DNA of 14,643 bases, from positions 1 to 14,643 of the forward strand of contig DAOWOG010000006.1 of NCBI GenBank assembly GCA_030642185.1, read 5' to 3'. The translations under genes and the position numbers were made by a program. Numbering within the stretch: the first letter of the stretch is position 1; each line of letters opens with the position of its first letter. Below the pieces are notes generated by a model. It worked only from the letters and a program-made list of their open reading frames with translations. It was not told the origin of the DNA and did not search any database. This DNA is from Helicobacteraceae bacterium. GTDB lineage: Bacteria > Campylobacterota > Campylobacteria > Campylobacterales > Sulfurimonadaceae. This document shows, one piece after another, positions 1-7,919 of this stretch.

Positions 1-420
1 GACGGGGAGATGTTTCGATACCGCTTCAGTTCACATCTTATCAACCATCTTGTTTACTCACTGCTTGCCTATTCCAAACCAAATGTTTCCGACACGCAAG
101 TGTTAGCTTCTGTTATATCCAGCAGCCAATCCCTTCCAATCGGTTTTGACAAGCCTCTGGAGAAGCAGATCAAAAAACTTAAAAAGATGTTATATCGGGA
201 ACTCTATCAGCACAAGCAAATCGTACGAAAGATGTATGCCGGAAAACAGGCAATCAAGGGGCTCTATTATGCACTTATGGAAGAGACTAAAATGCTGCCG
301 CCTTACTACTATCAACAGCTGCAAGTTCGTCAACAGCATAGAGTTGTAGCAGACTATATCGCATCGATGAGTGATCGTTTTGCCCTTAAACTGCATAATG
401 AGCTTTTTGGGCGCAGCTGA
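1..420 (+). CDS. dgt: dGTPase (deoxyguanosine triphosphate triphosphohydrolase), C-terminal part, 5' end outside window
   Basis: The reading frame is open from base 1 and ends at TGA 418-420, so about 139 C-terminal residues of a longer protein are present. An internal ATG at base 10 is unlikely to be the start. Bacterial dGTPases are usually about 380-450 residues, and the HD metal-binding catalytic motifs would lie upstream of the window. What is visible fits the family's C-terminal helical region: a helix with INHLVYSLL, then KKMLYRELYQH and IVRKMYAGKQAI, and the closing ADYIASMSDRFALKLHNELF block, which is a typical dGTPase end (a conserved DYIAxMTDRYA-type motif). The enzyme hydrolyses dGTP, and often other dNTPs, to the nucleoside and triphosphate, helping control dNTP pools in the cytoplasm. 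The next gene, typA, is on the same strand 113 bases downstream and seems to have its own promoter. Assigned from motif memory; fairly sure of the family. Confidence 0.82.
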   Translation, partial: DGEMFRYRFSSHLINHLVYSLLAYSKPNVSDTQVLASVISSSQSLPIGFDKPLEKQIKKLKKMLYRELYQHKQIVRKMYAGKQAIKGLYYALMEETKMLPPYYYQQLQVRQQHRVVADYIASMSDRFALKLHNELFGRS

Positions 421-424
421 TTTT

Positions 425-440
425 ACGCATAAATGCGTTT
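425..440 (+). terminator. possible weak hairpin terminator after dgt
   Basis: ACGCA (425-429) and TGCGT (434-438) form a short stem around a TAAA loop, followed by TTT, four bases after the dgt stop codon. The stem is only 5 bp and the T-tract is short. It may be a weak terminator or chance. Confidence 0.25.
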
Positions 441-471
441 AGATGTAACAAAATCTTTACCTCCTTTTGGA

Positions 472-477
472 TATAAT
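472..477 (+). promoter_or_regulatory. -10 element TATAAT, probable typA promoter
   Basis: A perfect TATAAT lies 57 bases before the typA start, in an AT-rich gap. No good -35 hexamer is seen at 16-18 bp spacing. Campylobacterota sigma70 promoters typically lack a conserved -35 box, so a -10 alone is consistent. Transcription would start near 484. Confidence 0.45.
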
Positions 478-533
478 CGCGAAAATTATTCAGCTCTGTT
501 ATAAAACTGAAACAGGGTGTCGAAGGAAATCCT

Positions 534-2342
534 TTGCAAAAGATCAGAAATATTGCCGTCATTGCACACGTTGACCACGGTAAAACTACACTAGTTGACG
601 GCCTTTTGAGCCAGTCGGGAACATTTGGTTCACATGAGCATCATGACGAACGTGCGATGGACAGTAACGATATCGAAAAAGAACGCGGGATTACGATTCT
701 CTCCAAAAATACGGCGATCCGTTATAAAGATCACAAAATCAATATTATTGATACTCCGGGTCACGCCGATTTTGGCGGCGAGGTAGAGCGTGTTTTAAAG
801 ATGGTGGATGGAGTCCTGCTTCTTGTCGATGCCTATGAAGGGGTTATGCCGCAGACGAAATTCGTGGTTAAGAAGATGCTTGCACTGGGTAAGAAACCGA
901 TCGTCGTTATCAATAAAATTGATAAACAATCTGCTGATCCGGATCGTGTTGTTGATGAAGTGTTTGACCTTTTTGTTGCGATGGATGCGACAGATGATCA
1001 GCAGGATTTCCCGATTATCTATGCGGCGGCACGTGATGGTATCGCCAAACTTGATATGGCAGAAGAGGGTGGAGATTTTAAATGTATTTTCGAGACCATT
1101 TTAAATGAGGTACCGGAGCCGGAGGGTTCACCGGATAATCCTGCCCAGGCACAGGTATTTACACTCGACTATGACAACTATGTCGGAAAAATCGGAATTT
1201 CACGTATCTTCAACGGCAGAATTTCCAAAGGGGACAACATTAAATTGGCAAAAGCAGATGGTGAGTTTGTCAATGGAAAAGTTTCCAAACTGATCGGTTT
1301 TCTTGGTCTGAACCGTATGGAGATCGATACGGCTGAGGCAGGCGATATCGTCGCAATAGCCGGGATGGAGACGGTGGACGTCGGTGACACGATCTGTGAT
1401 CCGGTCAACCCGATGCCGCTTGATCCGATGCATGTGGAAGAGCCGACCCTGACGGTTGTTTTTTCCGTTAATGACTCACCGCTTGCAGGAACGGAGGGCA
1501 AACATGTTACTTCCAACAAGATCAAAGAACGTCTGGACACAGAAATGACGACAAATGTTGCGATGAGATGTGAAACAGTAGGTGAGGGAAAATTTAAAGT
1601 ATCCGGCCGCGGCGAGCTTCAGATTACCGTCTTGGCTGAGAATATGCGCCGTGAAAATTTTGAATTCGGTATCAGCCGACCGGAGGTTATCGTTAAAGAG
1701 ATCGAAGGGGTCAAATGCGAGCCTTTTGAGCACCTGGTAATCGACGTACCTGAAGATTTAAGCGGTACGGTCATCGAGCGCCTTGGCAAACGAAAAGCTG
1801 AGATGAAATCAATGCTCCCTATGGGACAGGGCTTTCAGCGTATCGAGTTTGAGATCCCGGCTCGCGGACTGATCGGTTTTCGAGGACAGTTTCTGACGGA
1901 TACGAAAGGCGAGGGCGTTATGAATCATTCATTTTTGGATTTTCGTCCTTACTCCGGAACGGTTGAGTCCCGTCAATACGGGGCACTGATCTCAACAGAA
2001 GCCGGCACTGCAATGGCCTTCTCCGTTTTTAACCTTCAAGATCGCGGAAGTATGTTCATCGCTCCTCAGGATAAAGTTTATGAGGGGATGATCATCGGCG
2101 AACACTCGCGTTCAAATGATCTTTCCGTGAATCCGATTAAAGGAAAGGCGCAGTCAAATGTTCGTTCTTCCGGTGCGGATGAAGCGATCAAACTGGTTCC
2201 GCCACGAGATATGAACCTGGACAAAGCATTGGAGTGGATCGAAGATGATGAACTTCTGGAAGTTACACCTCAAAGTGTTCGTATCCGTAAACGACTTTTG
2301 ACGGAAAATGAGCGTAAGCGCGCTTCACGTGCTGTAAAGTAG
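534..2342 (+). CDS. typA: ribosome-associated translational GTPase TypA/BipA
   Basis: 602 residues, the usual length for TypA/BipA. It starts at TTG 534, chosen because AAGGA (523-527) lies 6 bases upstream and the N-terminus [19 protein letters not shown] matches family starts; no in-frame ATG precedes it. GTPase motifs: G1 AHVDHGKTT (11-19), switch I ERGITI (50-55), G3 DTPGH (73-77), G4 NKID (127-130). EF-G-like beta-barrel domains follow. The [14 protein letters not shown] block (around 440) and the C-terminal basic tail [12 protein letters not shown] belong to the TypA-specific C-terminal domain. The protein binds 70S ribosomes and hydrolyses GTP; in other bacteria it is needed for large-subunit assembly and growth under stress or cold. 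It appears monocistronic or first before nrdB, with an 82-base gap and no clear terminator between them. Confidence 0.97.
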   Translation: MQKIRNIAVIAHVDHGKTTLVDGLLSQSGTFGSHEHHDERAMDSNDIEKERGITILSKNTAIRYKDHKINIIDTPGHADFGGEVERVLKMVDGVLLLVDAYEGVMPQTKFVVKKMLALGKKPIVVINKIDKQSADPDRVVDEVFDLFVAMDATDDQQDFPIIYAAARDGIAKLDMAEEGGDFKCIFETILNEVPEPEGSPDNPAQAQVFTLDYDNYVGKIGISRIFNGRISKGDNIKLAKADGEFVNGKVSKLIGFLGLNRMEIDTAEAGDIVAIAGMETVDVGDTICDPVNPMPLDPMHVEEPTLTVVFSVNDSPLAGTEGKHVTSNKIKERLDTEMTTNVAMRCETVGEGKFKVSGRGELQITVLAENMRRENFEFGISRPEVIVKEIEGVKCEPFEHLVIDVPEDLSGTVIERLGKRKAEMKSMLPMGQGFQRIEFEIPARGLIGFRGQFLTDTKGEGVMNHSFLDFRPYSGTVESRQYGALISTEAGTAMAFSVFNLQDRGSMFIAPQDKVYEGMIIGEHSRSNDLSVNPIKGKAQSNVRSSGADEAIKLVPPRDMNLDKALEWIEDDELLEVTPQSVRIRKRLLTENERKRASRAVK

Positions 2343-2424
2343 GTGAACACTCGTTGCCCGGTTTGCCAACTAGTGTAAATCCGGTGACAGAAAATTTTCA
2401 ATATATGAATCAGGTGTAAAAACG

Positions 2425-3444
2425 ATGCAGAGAAAAAAAATCTATAACCCAGAATCGACTGAACATGTCAACGATCGCCGTATTTTCGGCGGAAATCCTA
2501 CCGGAATTTTTGAGCTTAACAATATCAAGTACCAGTGGGCATATAATCTGTGGGAGGTAATGCTCAACAATACCTGGTTTCCCAAAGAGGTCGATATGAC
2601 CCGTGACGTTAACGACTACAAAAATTTGACTGAAGTTGAAAAAACAGCTTATGACAAAGCGCTTTCACAGTTGATTTTTATGGATTCTCTGCAGACAAAC
2701 AACCTTATTGACAATGTCAATCCCTATGTTACTGCACCGGAGATCAACCTCATCCTTGTTCGTCAGTCTTTTGAAGAGGCACTGCATTCGCAAAGCTATG
2801 CTGTTATGGTGGATTCAATTTCGCAAAACAGTGAAGAGATCTATGAACTGTGGCGTCGGGACATGATGCTTAAAACGAAAAATGATGCCATTGCAGCTGT
2901 CTATAATGAGCTTTCCAAAAATCCGACTGAAACCAATTTTGTCAAGGCCTGTTTTGCTAACCAGATATTGGAAGGGATCTATTTCTATAGCGGTTTCACC
3001 TATCTCTATACGCTTGCACGTTCCGGAAAAATGCTTGGTTCTGCACAGATGATCCGTTTTATCCAGCGTGATGAGGTGACCCACCTGGTACTGTTTCAAA
3101 ATCTTATCAATACACTTAAGCGTGAACGGCCGGACCTTTTTACAAAAGAGCTCCTTGATGAAGTCTATGCGATGTTCAAAAATGCCGTTGAGCTTGAAGT
3201 TGCCTGGGGCCAATACATTACGCAGGGTCAGATCCTTGGTCTGACCGATGATATTGTAGAGCAGTATATTCAGTACCTTGCAGATGACAGACTGCATGCA
3301 GTTGGCCTCGAGACGATCTATAATGTCGAGAACCCGATTAAATGGGTGGATGATTTTTCCAGGTTCAATGATCAAAAAACCAATTTCTTTGAAGGTACGG
3401 TGACAAACTACTCGAAAGGAAGTCTCAGTTTCGATGACTTCTAG
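2425..3444 (+). CDS. nrdB: class I ribonucleoside-diphosphate reductase, beta subunit (NrdB)
   Basis: 339 residues, ferritin-like radical subunit of class I ribonucleotide reductase, which with NrdA reduces NDPs to dNDPs in the cytoplasm. All metal ligands are visible: D87, E118 and H121 (FEEALH), E183 (ILEGIYF), E217 and H220 (RDEVTH). The candidate radical tyrosine is Y125, seven residues after E118 (EALHSQSY), so this looks like a canonical tyrosyl-radical enzyme. Y329 in the flexible tail is in the right place for the relay tyrosine that passes the radical to NrdA, and the extreme C-terminus SLSFDDF resembles the tail that docks in NrdA. ATG 2425 follows AGGTG at 2412-2416 with 8-base spacing. 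It heads a tight five-gene run; the next gene overlaps its last 11 bases. Its partner nrdA is on the opposite strand about 4.5 kb away. Confidence 0.97.
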   Translation: MQRKKIYNPESTEHVNDRRIFGGNPTGIFELNNIKYQWAYNLWEVMLNNTWFPKEVDMTRDVNDYKNLTEVEKTAYDKALSQLIFMDSLQTNNLIDNVNPYVTAPEINLILVRQSFEEALHSQSYAVMVDSISQNSEEIYELWRRDMMLKTKNDAIAAVYNELSKNPTETNFVKACFANQILEGIYFYSGFTYLYTLARSGKMLGSAQMIRFIQRDEVTHLVLFQNLINTLKRERPDLFTKELLDEVYAMFKNAVELEVAWGQYITQGQILGLTDDIVEQYIQYLADDRLHAVGLETIYNVENPIKWVDDFSRFNDQKTNFFEGTVTNYSKGSLSFDDF

Positions 3445-4177
3445 ATTTGAAGAGCGCCCTCTCTGTACGCTCCGTTTTAACACGGAAAATGCCTCTTATG
3501 AAGAGAACCTTCAGAAGCTGCTTACACTGATCGATGAAGCTGCAGACAGTGCCATTGTCGTCGCTCCCGAGGTTTGTCTGACAAACTTTGACTATGACCA
3601 TTTTGAAGAAGCCGCTGATTTTACGTTGGTTGCACTGCCTTTACTCCTTGAAAAAACCCAAACTAAAACAGTTATACTCACGATGATAGAGCGTCGAACA
3701 GACGGTATCTATAATGTAGCGAAGGTGCTTCACAGAGGTCAGGTTATTCATGAGCAGGCCAAAGCGAATCTGTTCAAGTTTGGCGGTGAGCATGACTACT
3801 TTGAAGAGGGAAGCGATGATGAGATTGTCCTTTTTGATGTTGACGGTATCAAGATGGGCATTATGATCTGTTTTGAACTTCGATATAAAGACCTCTGGCA
3901 AAAACTTGAAGGTGCGGATATCATTGCTATTCCTTCGCAGTGGGGGAAAATACGAACACAGAATTTCCTCTCTCTCACCAATGCGCTGGCCATTATGAAT
4001 CAGTGTTATGTTGCAGCCAGTGATACGTCCAACAGTGATATGACAGGTATGAGCGGCATCATCTCTCCTTTTGGAGAAGAGAATCGTAATGAGGACGCAG
4101 AGTGCCTGGAGATGCGCTACAGTGAAAAAGAGATTGTCAAAATGCGCCGATATCTGGATGTGGGGATAACGTCTTAG
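3434..4177 (+). CDS. carbon-nitrogen hydrolase (nitrilase superfamily amidohydrolase)
   Basis: 247 residues covering one nitrilase fold. The Glu-Lys-Cys triad is visible: E46 in [11 protein letters not shown]110 in [18 protein letters not shown], and C146 in [21 protein letters not shown] (161-171) is another typical block. Such enzymes hydrolyse amide or nitrile C-N bonds; omega-amidase-like or formamidase-like activity is possible, but the substrate cannot be read from sequence. The usual family length is about 260-280, so this is slightly short, and the first strand is reduced to LCTLRF. The start ATG 3434 lies inside the end of nrdB (11-base overlap, different frame), implying translational coupling. 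The stop TAG directly abuts the ATG of pcm. Family assignment is secure, function is not. Confidence 0.9.
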   Translation: MTSRFEERPLCTLRFNTENASYEENLQKLLTLIDEAADSAIVVAPEVCLTNFDYDHFEEAADFTLVALPLLLEKTQTKTVILTMIERRTDGIYNVAKVLHRGQVIHEQAKANLFKFGGEHDYFEEGSDDEIVLFDVDGIKMGIMICFELRYKDLWQKLEGADIIAIPSQWGKIRTQNFLSLTNALAIMNQCYVAASDTSNSDMTGMSGIISPFGEENRNEDAECLEMRYSEKEIVKMRRYLDVGITS

Positions 4178-4816
4178 ATGAATCATATTACAGCATTGAA
4201 AAACAGTCGTCTTGCGAATGAGATCGACAAACAGTTCACGTTAAGCCCGGAGGTAAAAACAGCGATCAGTGAGACGAATCGCGAAGCATTCGTGCCTGCC
4301 GGATTTCGCAATAATGCCTATAAACTTGAAGCTTTGCCCATCGGTGGTGCACAGTGGATCAGTTCACCGCTGACAGTTGCAAAAATGACGGAATATCTTC
4401 AGTGTGAGGATGCTGATCGTGTGCTCGAGATCGGATGCGGCAGCGGTTATCAGGCGGCAGTATTGTCTAATCTGTTTCGCGGCGTTTTTACGATAGAGCG
4501 TATCGACTCTTTGATGATCGAGGCAAAAAAGCGTTTTCGCTTTGAAGGGATCAGCAATGTGCATACCCGTACCGATGACGGCCAAAACGGCTGGATTCAG
4601 TATGCACCCTATGATAGAATCCTCTTTTCCGCTTCCGCCAAAGAGATCCCTCAAAAACTGATCGATCAACTCGCTCCGAGAGGTATTATTGTCGCACCGA
4701 TGGAAAAAAACGGCAGACAGGTCATTACGCGTTTTGTCAAAATCGGAGATGAACTGTTTGAAGACGAGCTCGAAGATTGTGAATTTGTACCGGTGCTTGA
4801 CGGCGTACAAAAGTGA
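4178..4816 (+). CDS. pcm: protein-L-isoaspartate O-methyltransferase
   Basis: 212 residues, the normal PCMT length. SAM-dependent repair enzyme that methylates isoaspartyl residues in aged cytoplasmic proteins so they can revert to aspartate. Evidence: the PCMT substrate-side block IGGAQWISSPLTVAKMTEYL (55-74), close to the family's GxGQTISxPxxVAxMTE pattern; SAM motif I VLEIGCGSGYQAAVLS (82-97), nearly diagnostic; and LAPRGIIVAPM (165-175), the family's post-III segment. The ATG follows the stop codon of the preceding amidohydrolase with no gap (TAGATG), so it is probably translationally coupled. From memory, nrdB and pcm are also neighbours in Helicobacter pylori (HP0364/HP0363), which suggests an old linkage in this phylum. 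The next gene begins with GTG overlapping the pcm stop by four bases. Confidence 0.94.
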   Translation: MNHITALKNSRLANEIDKQFTLSPEVKTAISETNREAFVPAGFRNNAYKLEALPIGGAQWISSPLTVAKMTEYLQCEDADRVLEIGCGSGYQAAVLSNLFRGVFTIERIDSLMIEAKKRFRFEGISNVHTRTDDGQNGWIQYAPYDRILFSASAKEIPQKLIDQLAPRGIIVAPMEKNGRQVITRFVKIGDELFEDELEDCEFVPVLDGVQK

Positions 4817-5421
4817 GTATCGCCAATGTATGGGATGAAAAGTTCCAGCGTGAAGGCTATGTTTACGGTCTATACCCGAATGCGTTTCATGTATCGGAAT
4901 CAGCCAGGCTTAAATCCAACAGTTCTATTTTATTTCTGGGCGAGGGTGAGGGACGAAATGCCTGTTATTTCGCTTCGAGGGGATTTGCTGCCACTGCTAT
5001 TGACGCGTCACCCGTCGGCTTACAAAAGACAAATGATCTTGCCAGTCAATTGAATGTTACTGTAGAGACAATATTGCAGGATCTCATGCACTTTGAAGCT
5101 GATCAGCAATATGATGCCTTGATGGCCTCGTTTTTGCATTTGAGTGAACCCTGGCGAACACGAATTTTCAGAGAAGTAATAAATGCACTTAAACCCGGAG
5201 GTTTTTTTATTGCAGAATTTTTTTCGCAAAATCAGCTTCAGTACAGTTCCGGTGGTCCAAAAAATTCTGATTTGTTGTATACTGTTGATTCGTTACAGGA
5301 TATTTTTTCCATCAGTTCTGCAAAGATACATTTACTTGAAGAAGTGGTTGCCTGCCTTGATGAAGGCAGAGGCCACCAGGGAGATGCGGCGCTGATACGT
5401 ATGATTATCGAAAAAAATTAA
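4813..5421 (+). CDS. class I SAM-dependent methyltransferase, TehB/thiopurine-methyltransferase-like
   Basis: 202 residues. Starts with GTG 4813 inside the GTGA overlap with the pcm stop; there is no separate ribosome binding site, so reinitiation after pcm is likely. The N-terminal WDEKFQREGYVYGLYPNAF (7-25) and motif I ILFLGEGEGRNACYFASRGF (39-58) are typical of small methyltransferases annotated as TehB-like or tellurite/thiopurine methyltransferases. Later come the acidic IDAS (63-66), the post-motif ALKPGGFFIAEFFS, and a C-terminal EGRGHQGDAALIRMI, which also fits that family. The substrate is unknown; small toxic anions, thiols or metabolites are possible by analogy only. It sits fourth in the nrdB run, followed after 10 bases by the acyl-CoA synthetase gene. 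Confidence 0.85.
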   Translation: MSIANVWDEKFQREGYVYGLYPNAFHVSESARLKSNSSILFLGEGEGRNACYFASRGFAATAIDASPVGLQKTNDLASQLNVTVETILQDLMHFEADQQYDALMASFLHLSEPWRTRIFREVINALKPGGFFIAEFFSQNQLQYSSGGPKNSDLLYTVDSLQDIFSISSAKIHLLEEVVACLDEGRGHQGDAALIRMIIEKN

Positions 5422-5431
5422 GGAAAAATCG

Positions 5432-7150
5432 ATGAGTAGAGTGCGCATAGAGCTGGATAAGCTTACACTGGATTCCCTCCTAAACCACAGCGTTCAGGCC
5501 TACGCCAAGCGCAATGCCGTAAGCAAAGTCGGCGAGACACCGATGCGCTACGAGGAGATGTATCTGCTTGTGGAAGCAATAAGCGAGGAGCTGCGCTTTA
5601 ACGGTATTCAAAAAGGCGACAAAGTAGCCTTGTTGAGTGAAAATATGCCGCACTGGGGCATTGTCTATTTTGCAATCACGCGTATAGGTGCAATTGTGGT
5701 GCCTATACTTCCCGATTTTCATGCATCTGAGATACGCCATATTTTGCAGCATGCCGAGTGCAAAGCACTTTTTGTTTCATCACGATTGATGAGTGCGGTT
5801 GTAGAAGAGAAGCCAAAGAACATTGAGTTCGTAATTCGCGTTGACGACCTGCTGCTGATAGAAAAGTTGAGCAACAAAGACAAAAGGTTCAAAGCACTTC
5901 TGAAAAAGGGTGAAGAGGGGCTGAGCCGATTGAAAAAAGGTGCTCTGGATCTTGCACGTAAAGAGCCTGCAGCTGAATCTGATTCGATTCAGGAAGATGA
6001 TGTTGCCACAATCATTTACACTTCAGGTACCACCGGAAGCTCCAAGGGTGTCATTCTTACCCATAAAAGTCTGGTATTTGAAACCATTGCTGCTCAAAGT
6101 ATCATTCATATCACCCAGGAAGATCGTTTTCTCTCAATTTTGCCGCTTGCACATACGCTCGAATGTACCATAGGTTTTTTGATTCCGATGCTTAACGGCA
6201 GTTCAGTTTATTATATTGACAAGCCGCCTACTCCGCGTATTTTGATCGCTGCTATGGCAGAGGTAAAGCCTACCTTCATGATAAGTGTGCCGCTGGTGAT
6301 TGAAAAAATATTTAAAAGTAAAATTTTCTCAACATTTCAGAAGAACTGGCTGATTCGATTTCTTTACAGTATCGGGTTCATTCGCATGATATTGCATAAA
6401 ATTGCCGGTAAAAAGCTGCTGAAGACATTTGGAGGGGAATTAAAATTCTTTGGTATTGGCGGTGCTGCCTTGTCCACACAGGTGGAGATTTTTCTGAAAG
6501 AGGCGGGCTTTCCCTATGCCATCGGGTATGGATTGACGGAAACTGCACCTCTTTTAGCCGGTACGGCACCGGGGAAAACACGTATCGGCTCTACCGGACC
6601 TGCGCTTGAGGGTGTGGAGCTTAAAATTGATGAAAGCAGTGTGAAAGACGGAGACGGTGAAATTCTTGCCCGTGGTCCAAATGTTATGCAGGGCTATTAC
6701 AAGGACCCTGAACGTACAGCTGAGGTTTTGGATGACGAGGGGTGGTTTCATACCGGAGATCTTGGTTATTTTGACGATGAAGGATACCTGTTTATCAGTG
6801 GACGCTCTAAAAACGTCATAATTGGCCCAGGAGGCGAAAACATCTTTCCTGAACAAATAGAGTCTATTGTAAATGAAAATGAGCTTATAGCCGATTCTCT
6901 GGTCTTTGACGATATGGGCAGGCTGGTTGCGAGGATACATCTTGATTATGAAAAAATAGATGAACGGTTTAAAGGCCTTTCCGATTCAGCGATTCATGAG
7001 AAGATTGAGGCCCTTTTGGAAGAATTTAGACTACAGACCAACAGTCGCATATCATCCTATTCACGTATACTGCAGTTTATTGAGCAAAAAGAGCCTTTTG
7101 TCAAGACCCCGACAAAGAAAATCAAACGTTTTCTCTATACTAACAGCTAA
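5432..7150 (+). CDS. AMP-forming acyl-CoA synthetase / AMP-dependent synthetase
   Basis: 572 residues, ANL superfamily adenylating enzyme, most like long-chain fatty acid-CoA ligases. ATG 5432 follows AAGGA (5420-5424) at 7-base spacing. Motifs: the Thr/Ser/Gly-rich ATP loop YTSGTTGSSKG (196-206), the LPLAHTLE helix (237-244), GYGLTETAP (365-373), the TGDLGYFDDEGY hinge region (441-452), GRSKNVII (457-464), and a C-terminal TPTKKIKR (559-566) whose K563 is in the place of the catalytic adenylation lysine. It would activate a carboxylate, probably a fatty acid, with ATP to acyl-AMP and then to acyl-CoA or another thiol acceptor. Chain length and acceptor are not readable; long-chain acyl-ACP synthetases look similar. 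Residues 125-190 are lysine/glutamate-rich and variable. Last gene of the nrdB run; its stop codon is part of a terminator hairpin. Confidence 0.92.
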   Translation: MSRVRIELDKLTLDSLLNHSVQAYAKRNAVSKVGETPMRYEEMYLLVEAISEELRFNGIQKGDKVALLSENMPHWGIVYFAITRIGAIVVPILPDFHASEIRHILQHAECKALFVSSRLMSAVVEEKPKNIEFVIRVDDLLLIEKLSNKDKRFKALLKKGEEGLSRLKKGALDLARKEPAAESDSIQEDDVATIIYTSGTTGSSKGVILTHKSLVFETIAAQSIIHITQEDRFLSILPLAHTLECTIGFLIPMLNGSSVYYIDKPPTPRILIAAMAEVKPTFMISVPLVIEKIFKSKIFSTFQKNWLIRFLYSIGFIRMILHKIAGKKLLKTFGGELKFFGIGGAALSTQVEIFLKEAGFPYAIGYGLTETAPLLAGTAPGKTRIGSTGPALEGVELKIDESSVKDGDGEILARGPNVMQGYYKDPERTAEVLDDEGWFHTGDLGYFDDEGYLFISGRSKNVIIGPGGENIFPEQIESIVNENELIADSLVFDDMGRLVARIHLDYEKIDERFKGLSDSAIHEKIEALLEEFRLQTNSRISSYSRILQFIEQKEPFVKTPTKKIKRFLYTNS

Positions 7151-7189
7151 CAGTTTTCACCTTATTAGCTGTTAGTTTAACATTATTTT
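7139..7189 (+). terminator. rho-independent terminator overlapping the acyl-CoA synthetase stop codon
   Basis: ACTAACAGCTAA (7139-7150) and TTAGCTGTTAGT (7165-7176) form a perfect 12-bp stem with a 14-base loop, followed by T-rich sequence to 7189 including a run of six T. The left arm consists of the last coding codons plus the stop codon TAA. It would end transcription of the nrdB gene run. Confidence 0.8.
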
Positions 7190-7394
7190 TTACTGATCGA
7201 TATTTGTAAATCATCATTGAAAATATTTGAAACTTAATCTTGAAATAAGCTAACAAACAATAATAACACCAGTCGCAATCCACTTCTAATTCTATAATTT
7301 TATCTCTTTATAATTATATTTATTATAAGATAAATTTAATGGTGTTTTAAACCGTAATAATAATTTTTAGAGCACCTTCTATCAAAGGAGATGT
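7190..7394 (+). promoter_or_regulatory. AT-rich leader and candidate promoters of the 51-residue small gene
   Basis: About 200 bases of strongly AT-rich sequence with no ORF. TATAAT occurs at 7293-7298 and again at 7309-7314, 80-100 bases before the small gene; neither has a good -35 box. A leader of some 70 bases would follow the second. I see no known riboswitch. Confidence 0.4.
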
Positions 7395-7550
7395 ATGAAA
7401 CATACATATTTGTCACATGAGATGGTTGTTGATGCCTTGGAACATCATCAGATTACCAAGCAAGAGGCTCAAGAACTCGAAAAAGATTTAGACAGATGCA
7501 AAGAGTTGAATAATTTAATCAAGATGCAGAGTTTAAAACTCGCGAGCTAG
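7395..7550 (+). CDS. small hypothetical protein, 51 residues
   Basis: Translation starts at ATG 7395 and ends at TAG 7548-7550. A strong ribosome binding site AAAGGAG (7384-7390) lies four bases upstream, the main reason to believe the gene. The protein begins MKHTYLSHEMVVDAL and is charged and helical, with no signal peptide or membrane segment and a single cysteine (C35). Residues 20-32, ITKQEAQELEKDL, resemble the short helical SHOCT-type motif (ITxEEFexxKxxL), but this is a weak likeness, not an assignment. An AT-rich leader with TATAAT sequences precedes it, so it is probably transcribed alone. Its 3' end overlaps the convergent 123-residue gene by four bases, and both stop codons share one CTAG. 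Function unknown. Confidence 0.65.
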   Translation: MKHTYLSHEMVVDALEHHQITKQEAQELEKDLDRCKELNNLIKMQSLKLAS

Positions 7551-7918
7551 CCGCTAAAGTTTAATTCTTCAAATTTTATATTAGTGCCAAGCAGATAGAG
7601 AGATGAATTTGTAAGATTTGTCAATGTCGTATATTTTCCGATAGCTATACCTGCCTGGTTCTTTTCAAACACAATCGAAATCCCATCATCCATATCAATA
7701 TAAGCCAATTTATCTTCATCCACTAAACGTGCATCAGTTATACCGCTTACTTCAAATTGGATATCTATCCAGTCAAATTCCCGTCCTCTGTCCTGAACAG
7801 AGATCGTTAATGACATAACGGAAGGGCTATCTATGACAACTGAACGGACCTCACCGTTAAAGGCGTATTCGATCCGATCAAGGAGATTAATTGCAGTTGA
7901 TGATGAAAGAGGTTTCAT
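7547..7918 (-). CDS. hypothetical protein, 123 residues, translationally coupled to nrdA
   Basis: I do not recognise the family. ATG at 7918 comes one base after the nrdA stop (TAG-A-ATG), with AGGA at 7929-7932 inside the nrdA end as a possible ribosome binding site. The gene is therefore co-transcribed with purB-nrdA and probably coupled to NrdA translation. It encodes an acidic soluble protein with no signal peptide, membrane helix or cysteine motif. Alternating hydrophobic stretches (SVVIDSPSVMSLTISV, FDWIDIQFEV, KLAYIDMDDGISIVFE, AGIAIGKY) suggest a mainly beta fold after a short N-terminal helix. Position alone hints at a role linked to ribonucleotide reductase or nucleotide supply, but nothing in the sequence proves it. 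It ends convergently on the 51-residue small gene, sharing a CTAG. Confidence 0.75.
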   Translation of the reverse strand: MKPLSSSTAINLLDRIEYAFNGEVRSVVIDSPSVMSLTISVQDRGREFDWIDIQFEVSGITDARLVDEDKLAYIDMDDGISIVFEKNQAGIAIGKYTTLTNLTNSSLYLLGTNIKFEELNFSG

Positions 7919-7919
7919 T

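Noticed and set aside
2324..2331. TTCACGTG near the end of typA
   Set aside because: Matches only half of parS; the right half-site is absent.
2815..3483. Minus-strand 222-codon frame across nrdB
   Set aside because: Antisense shadow of nrdB, which has every catalytic residue intact on the plus strand.
3641..4186. Minus-strand 181-codon frame across the amidohydrolase gene
   Set aside because: Antisense shadow; the plus-strand frame has the complete Glu-Lys-Cys triad.
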